A stretch of 8,308 nucleotides of DNA from Christensenella sp. UBA5399 (lineage in GTDB: Bacteria; Bacillota; Clostridia; Christensenellales; Christensenellaceae). Where the stretch lies: positions 1 to 8,308 of the forward strand of contig DHOD01000059.1 of the NCBI GenBank assembly GCA_002407725.1, written 5' to 3'. Numbering within the stretch: the stretch's first letter is position 1; every line of letters starts with the position of its first letter. The notes beneath the pieces are model-generated. The model saw only the letters and a program-made list of their open reading frames with translations, had not been told where the DNA came from and ran no database searches. Below are positions 6,343-8,308 of the stretch, piece by piece. The position numbers were made by a program, and so were the translations under genes.

Positions 6343-6474
6343 TGGTAATGTTTTTAAATTTGATTACGGGGAACCTGTCGCTTGACCGCGTAAGCAATAA
6401 ACGCATATTGCAGAAAATAACATAAAACGTTCATTGCGAAAGCGCGCAGCACGCATGATGGTGTATAGGTTCGA

Positions 6475-7206
6475 TCAATTTGCCGCAGGGGCCCGCCCCA
6501 CAAGGTTCACGGAAAAGGTGTAGCGCGACGCGTCAATGAGCAGATCGTCACAGGTGATGGGATCGCTGCCGGAACAGGTGATCCGCCTGATGTAAATCAA
6601 TGGGGAATTGATGGGCAGGTCCAGCGTGTTTGCCTGCAGCATATTTGCGGAACGCGCCGTAATAAAGTCGGTGGCGTTATCAAACTTTACATGGTTTTCC
6701 TGCTCCAGAAAGTTGTACAAGGAGCCGTACTTTTCTATCCCATCCGAAAGCCCCTTGGCGTATTGCTTGACAATGTAATTTGTCACAATGGAGATCGGCT
6801 TGTCGTTGGCAAGCAGCAGCCGCTGGATGCGGGCGACGGGAGCCCCTTCGGGCAACTGCAGCTTGGTGAGGATCTCGTGGTCGGGAATGATGTCGTCCAC
6901 CAGTATATTGGATGAACGCACGGTATATCCTGCCTCGCGCAGTGTCTCGGAGACAGATGTAATGTAATTGATACGCTGGACAGCACCGGGGTTGGTCACA
7001 CGTGTGCCATGCCCCTGTTTTACGGAAACACAGCCGTCGTCCGACAGCATTTGTATGGCTTTGCGAATCGTCACCCGGCTTACATTATATTGTTTTTCCA
7101 ACTCGGGCTCGGGGGGGAGCAGATCGCCGACCTCATATTTTGTCTGTATTGCCTGCTTCAGGTCCTGGTAGACCTTCCTGTATATCGGTGTTCGTTTCAT
7201 GCTCAT
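6475..7206 (-). CDS. GntR/HutC-family transcriptional regulator with UTRA ligand domain
   Basis: The 243-residue cytoplasmic DNA-binding protein is of normal family length. The N-terminal winged helix-turn-helix (about residues 6-72) contains the GntR signature LPPEPELEKQYNVSRVTIRKA (30-50) and the wing GHGT (65-68). The C-terminal UTRA domain (about 95-235) has the expected ARIQRLLLANDKPISI (125-140) and a late LIYIRRIT strand (203-210). UTRA regulators usually respond to sugar phosphates, amino sugars or other small carbon sources; the ligand here cannot be told. The ATG at 7206 is chosen because GAGGAGA ends 9 nt upstream; the upstream in-frame ATG at 7224 would translate that site as protein. 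The gene lies between a SorC regulator and the hydrogenase operon on the same strand, but 419 bases separate it from hydC, so a role in hyd control is unproven. Confidence 0.93.
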   Translation of the reverse strand: MSMKRTPIYRKVYQDLKQAIQTKYEVGDLLPPEPELEKQYNVSRVTIRKAIQMLSDDGCVSVKQGHGTRVTNPGAVQRINYITSVSETLREAGYTVRSSNILVDDIIPDHEILTKLQLPEGAPVARIQRLLLANDKPISIVTNYIVKQYAKGLSDGIEKYGSLYNFLEQENHVKFDNATDFITARSANMLQANTLDLPINSPLIYIRRITCSGSDPITCDDLLIDASRYTFSVNLVGRAPAAN

Positions 7207-7215
7207 AGCCGCGAT

Positions 7216-7222
7216 TCTCCTC
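7216..7222 (-). promoter_or_regulatory. gntR ribosome binding site
   Basis: GAGGAGA sits 9 nt before the ATG at 7206 and decides that start: the alternative ATG at 7224 immediately overlaps this site and has no comparable sequence before it. Confidence 0.7.
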
Positions 7223-7238
7223 ATTTATGTTGATTATA

Positions 7239-7267
7239 ATTATAGTACAAACTGTGGACAATAACAA
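7239..7267 (-). promoter_or_regulatory. Housekeeping-type promoter of the gntR gene
   Basis: On the minus strand TTGTTA (7262-7267) is followed after exactly 17 bp by a perfect TATAAT (7239-7244). The predicted start near 7232 leaves a leader of about 25 nt. Two dyads overlap the elements: AACAA-C-TTGTT (7263-7273) across the -35 and TATAATTATA (7235-7244) at the -10. Either could be an autoregulatory operator. Confidence 0.65.
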
Positions 7268-7336
7268 CTTGTTTTCGTTTCAATAGCAAACAAAAATCAT
7301 AAAGAATTAAATAAAAAGAAAGTGGCATTGATGATG

Positions 7337-7358
7337 TTTGGGCGAAGGGTTGCCCAAA
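7337..7358. other. Small hairpin in the sorC-gntR spacer
   Basis: TTTGGGC (7337-7343) pairs perfectly with GCCCAAA (7352-7358) around an 8-nt loop. It lies about 95-115 bases after the stop of the SorC-type gene and before the gntR promoter. No U-tract follows, so a terminator role is weak. The rest of the 245-base spacer (7207-7451) is AT-rich, and apart from the gntR promoter nothing else is recognised in it. Confidence 0.35.
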
Positions 7359-7451
7359 ATACGCAAATACTGCGCAAAAAAACAAATAAAAGCGAAGAGA
7401 AATAACGGTATGAACAATGAAACATGATGACGATAATGTGAAAACAGGCGG

Positions 7452-8308
7452 TTATTCGTCCAATACGGCGGTTGCCGTTTCCAGGTCGGATATTAATACA
7501 TTCATCCATTTGCCCTTGAGGGCGGCCCGGATGATGGGAACCTTCCGCTGGCCCAGTGCAAAGCCGATGCTGTAACGCGCGTGTTTTACTGTTTTGGAAA
7601 GGTCGCCCGCAATCAACTTATCATGGGCGTTGTGGTTTGCGATTGCGCCGTCGTGGCCAATAAAGCGCAACGCGACATCGCCCGCGACATTGAGCCCCAC
7701 AAGCTCGTCGTATTCCTGCCGGGACATATAACCAAACTTGGTGAAGGCGTGGGTAATATCGAGGGTGGACATGGCGAGGATCGCGATATCCACGTTTTCC
7801 GTCATTTCAATCAGTTCTTTGGTGGCGGGATCGTTCATGATCGTTTCGCGTTCCTGTTTGCCCACAACGAAGGCCGGCGTATGCAACAGCCGGTACTTTG
7901 CCCCCAGTGATGTGGCGAGCCTGGACGCCAGCTGGTTGCTCAGGATATCCGCGTTCCTGCCGATGCCGCCCACCAGCGGGACGACGGTGACATCGGGAAA
8001 GCTTACGGGAAGGTATTGATTGAACATTGCCGCAAGTGTGGACCCCCATGCAATGCCGATCGTATCGCGTGGCTCGATGATGGACACAAGAAAGTGTGCC
8101 GCGGCATGCGCAGCCTGCGCCAACGCAAGGGAATTGTCGGCTGTGGAAGTTTTGACAATTTTGGCGTTTTTCAGGCCATATTTGTCGATCAGTTTCTTTT
8201 CTATATCGGAGATACCCGCCGTGTTTGTGTTGACGTCAATGCGCACAATGCCGATTTCCTCCGCCCGCTTGAGCAGCTTGGAAACCCAGGGGCGCGATAC
8301 GCCTAACC
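7452..8308 (-). CDS. SorC-family sugar-binding transcriptional regulator (N-terminus outside the window)
   Basis: The frame stays open to the right edge, so the gene is truncated at its 5' end. The GTG at 8246 is an internal valine, because the codons before it encode a helix-turn-helix recognition segment, VSRPWVSKLLKRAEEIGIV, typical of SorC/DeoR regulators. About 285 residues are visible; the family is usually about 310-320, so some 25-35 residues are missing. The remainder is the sugar-binding domain, which resembles NagB/RpiA folds: GIAWGSTLAAMF, VVPLVGGIGRN, the LASRLATSLGAKYRLLHTPAFV block and a late GLNVAGDVALRFIGHDG segment. Such proteins bind phosphorylated sugars or polyols and repress or activate catabolic operons. 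The effector cannot be inferred, and no sugar transport or catabolic gene is visible in the window. Confidence 0.92.
   Translation of the reverse strand, partial: LGVSRPWVSKLLKRAEEIGIVRIDVNTNTAGISDIEKKLIDKYGLKNAKIVKTSTADNSLALAQAAHAAAHFLVSIIEPRDTIGIAWGSTLAAMFNQYLPVSFPDVTVVPLVGGIGRNADILSNQLASRLATSLGAKYRLLHTPAFVVGKQERETIMNDPATKELIEMTENVDIAILAMSTLDITHAFTKFGYMSRQEYDELVGLNVAGDVALRFIGHDGAIANHNAHDKLIAGDLSKTVKHARYSIGFALGQRKVPIIRAALKGKWMNVLISDLETATAVLDE

Larger units (their letters stand above)
6056..6474. other. 419-base regulatory spacer between gntR and hydC
   Basis: No credible gene is present; the 64-codon minus-strand frame (6108-6302) is low-complexity Phe/Tyr/Ile-rich and lacks a good start context. 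The part next to hydC (about 6097-6260) is very AT-rich and holds the Rex-like operator, the promoter candidates, A-tracts and direct repeats listed separately. The part next to gntR (about 6290-6474) has ordinary base composition and holds three adjacent dyads (6294-6342) and a small hairpin with a 6-bp stem GCAATA/TATTGC (6394-6411). No hairpin here has a convincing U-tract for the gntR transcript, so read-through from gntR into hydC cannot be excluded. Confidence 0.7.

Noticed and set aside
6056..6474. Riboswitch or CRISPR-like array in the long spacer
   Set aside because: The repeats are only two 8-mers and the dyads are short. No known riboswitch core or regular repeat-spacer pattern is present.
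7452..8246. Reading the SorC-type gene as complete from the GTG at 8246
   Set aside because: The frame continues upstream into a clear helix-turn-helix segment up to the window edge, so the gene is truncated and not a stand-alone sugar-binding protein.

Overview
The window reads as part of a Clostridia-type (Firmicutes) chromosome. The evidence is strong AGGAGG-type ribosome binding sites, AT-rich spacers between genes of moderate GC content, a Rex-like operator of the clostridial TTGTTAAN4TTAACAA type, SorC and GntR/UTRA regulators, and a multi-subunit [FeFe] hydrogenase typical of fermentative anaerobes. I cannot name the genus; a moderate-GC gut-type clostridium is a guess.

Layout. All complete genes lie on the minus strand. 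Reading in the direction of transcription (from high to low coordinates) they are: a SorC-family sugar-binding regulator cut off by the right edge (7452-8308), a GntR/UTRA regulator (6475-7206), a 419-base regulatory spacer, and a tight operon hydC-hydB-hydA (6055 down to 430). A perfect 20-bp hairpin at 364-406 closes the operon. It also faces the C-terminal end of a plus-strand membrane protein gene that enters from the left edge (3-227), so it probably serves as a shared terminator for the two convergent units.

How the genes work together. HydC (NuoE-like, [2Fe-2S]), HydB (NuoF-like, FMN/NADH site) and HydA (catalytic [FeFe] H-cluster subunit) make up a soluble NAD(H)-linked hydrogenase that would balance fermentative reductant against H2. 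The unusual part is HydB, which is 1033 residues long. Where the familiar bifurcating HydB carries a short 2x[4Fe-4S] tail, this one carries a complete GltD/NfnB-like module with its own two iron-sulfur sites, FAD site and NADP(H)-type Rossmann site. The polypeptide therefore has two flavin sites and two pyridine-nucleotide sites. HydA also has a Lys/Ala-rich linker and a C-terminal coiled coil of about four heptads that the H-cluster domain does not need.

Regulation. The hyd promoter region holds an extended -10 element. A near-perfect Rex (NADH/NAD+ sensing repressor) operator lies just downstream, between about +5 and +22. Upstream there are helically phased A-tracts and a tandem ATGGCGAT repeat. 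This suggests that the operon is derepressed when NADH accumulates, as expected for an NADH-consuming hydrogenase. No HydEFG maturation genes are in the window.
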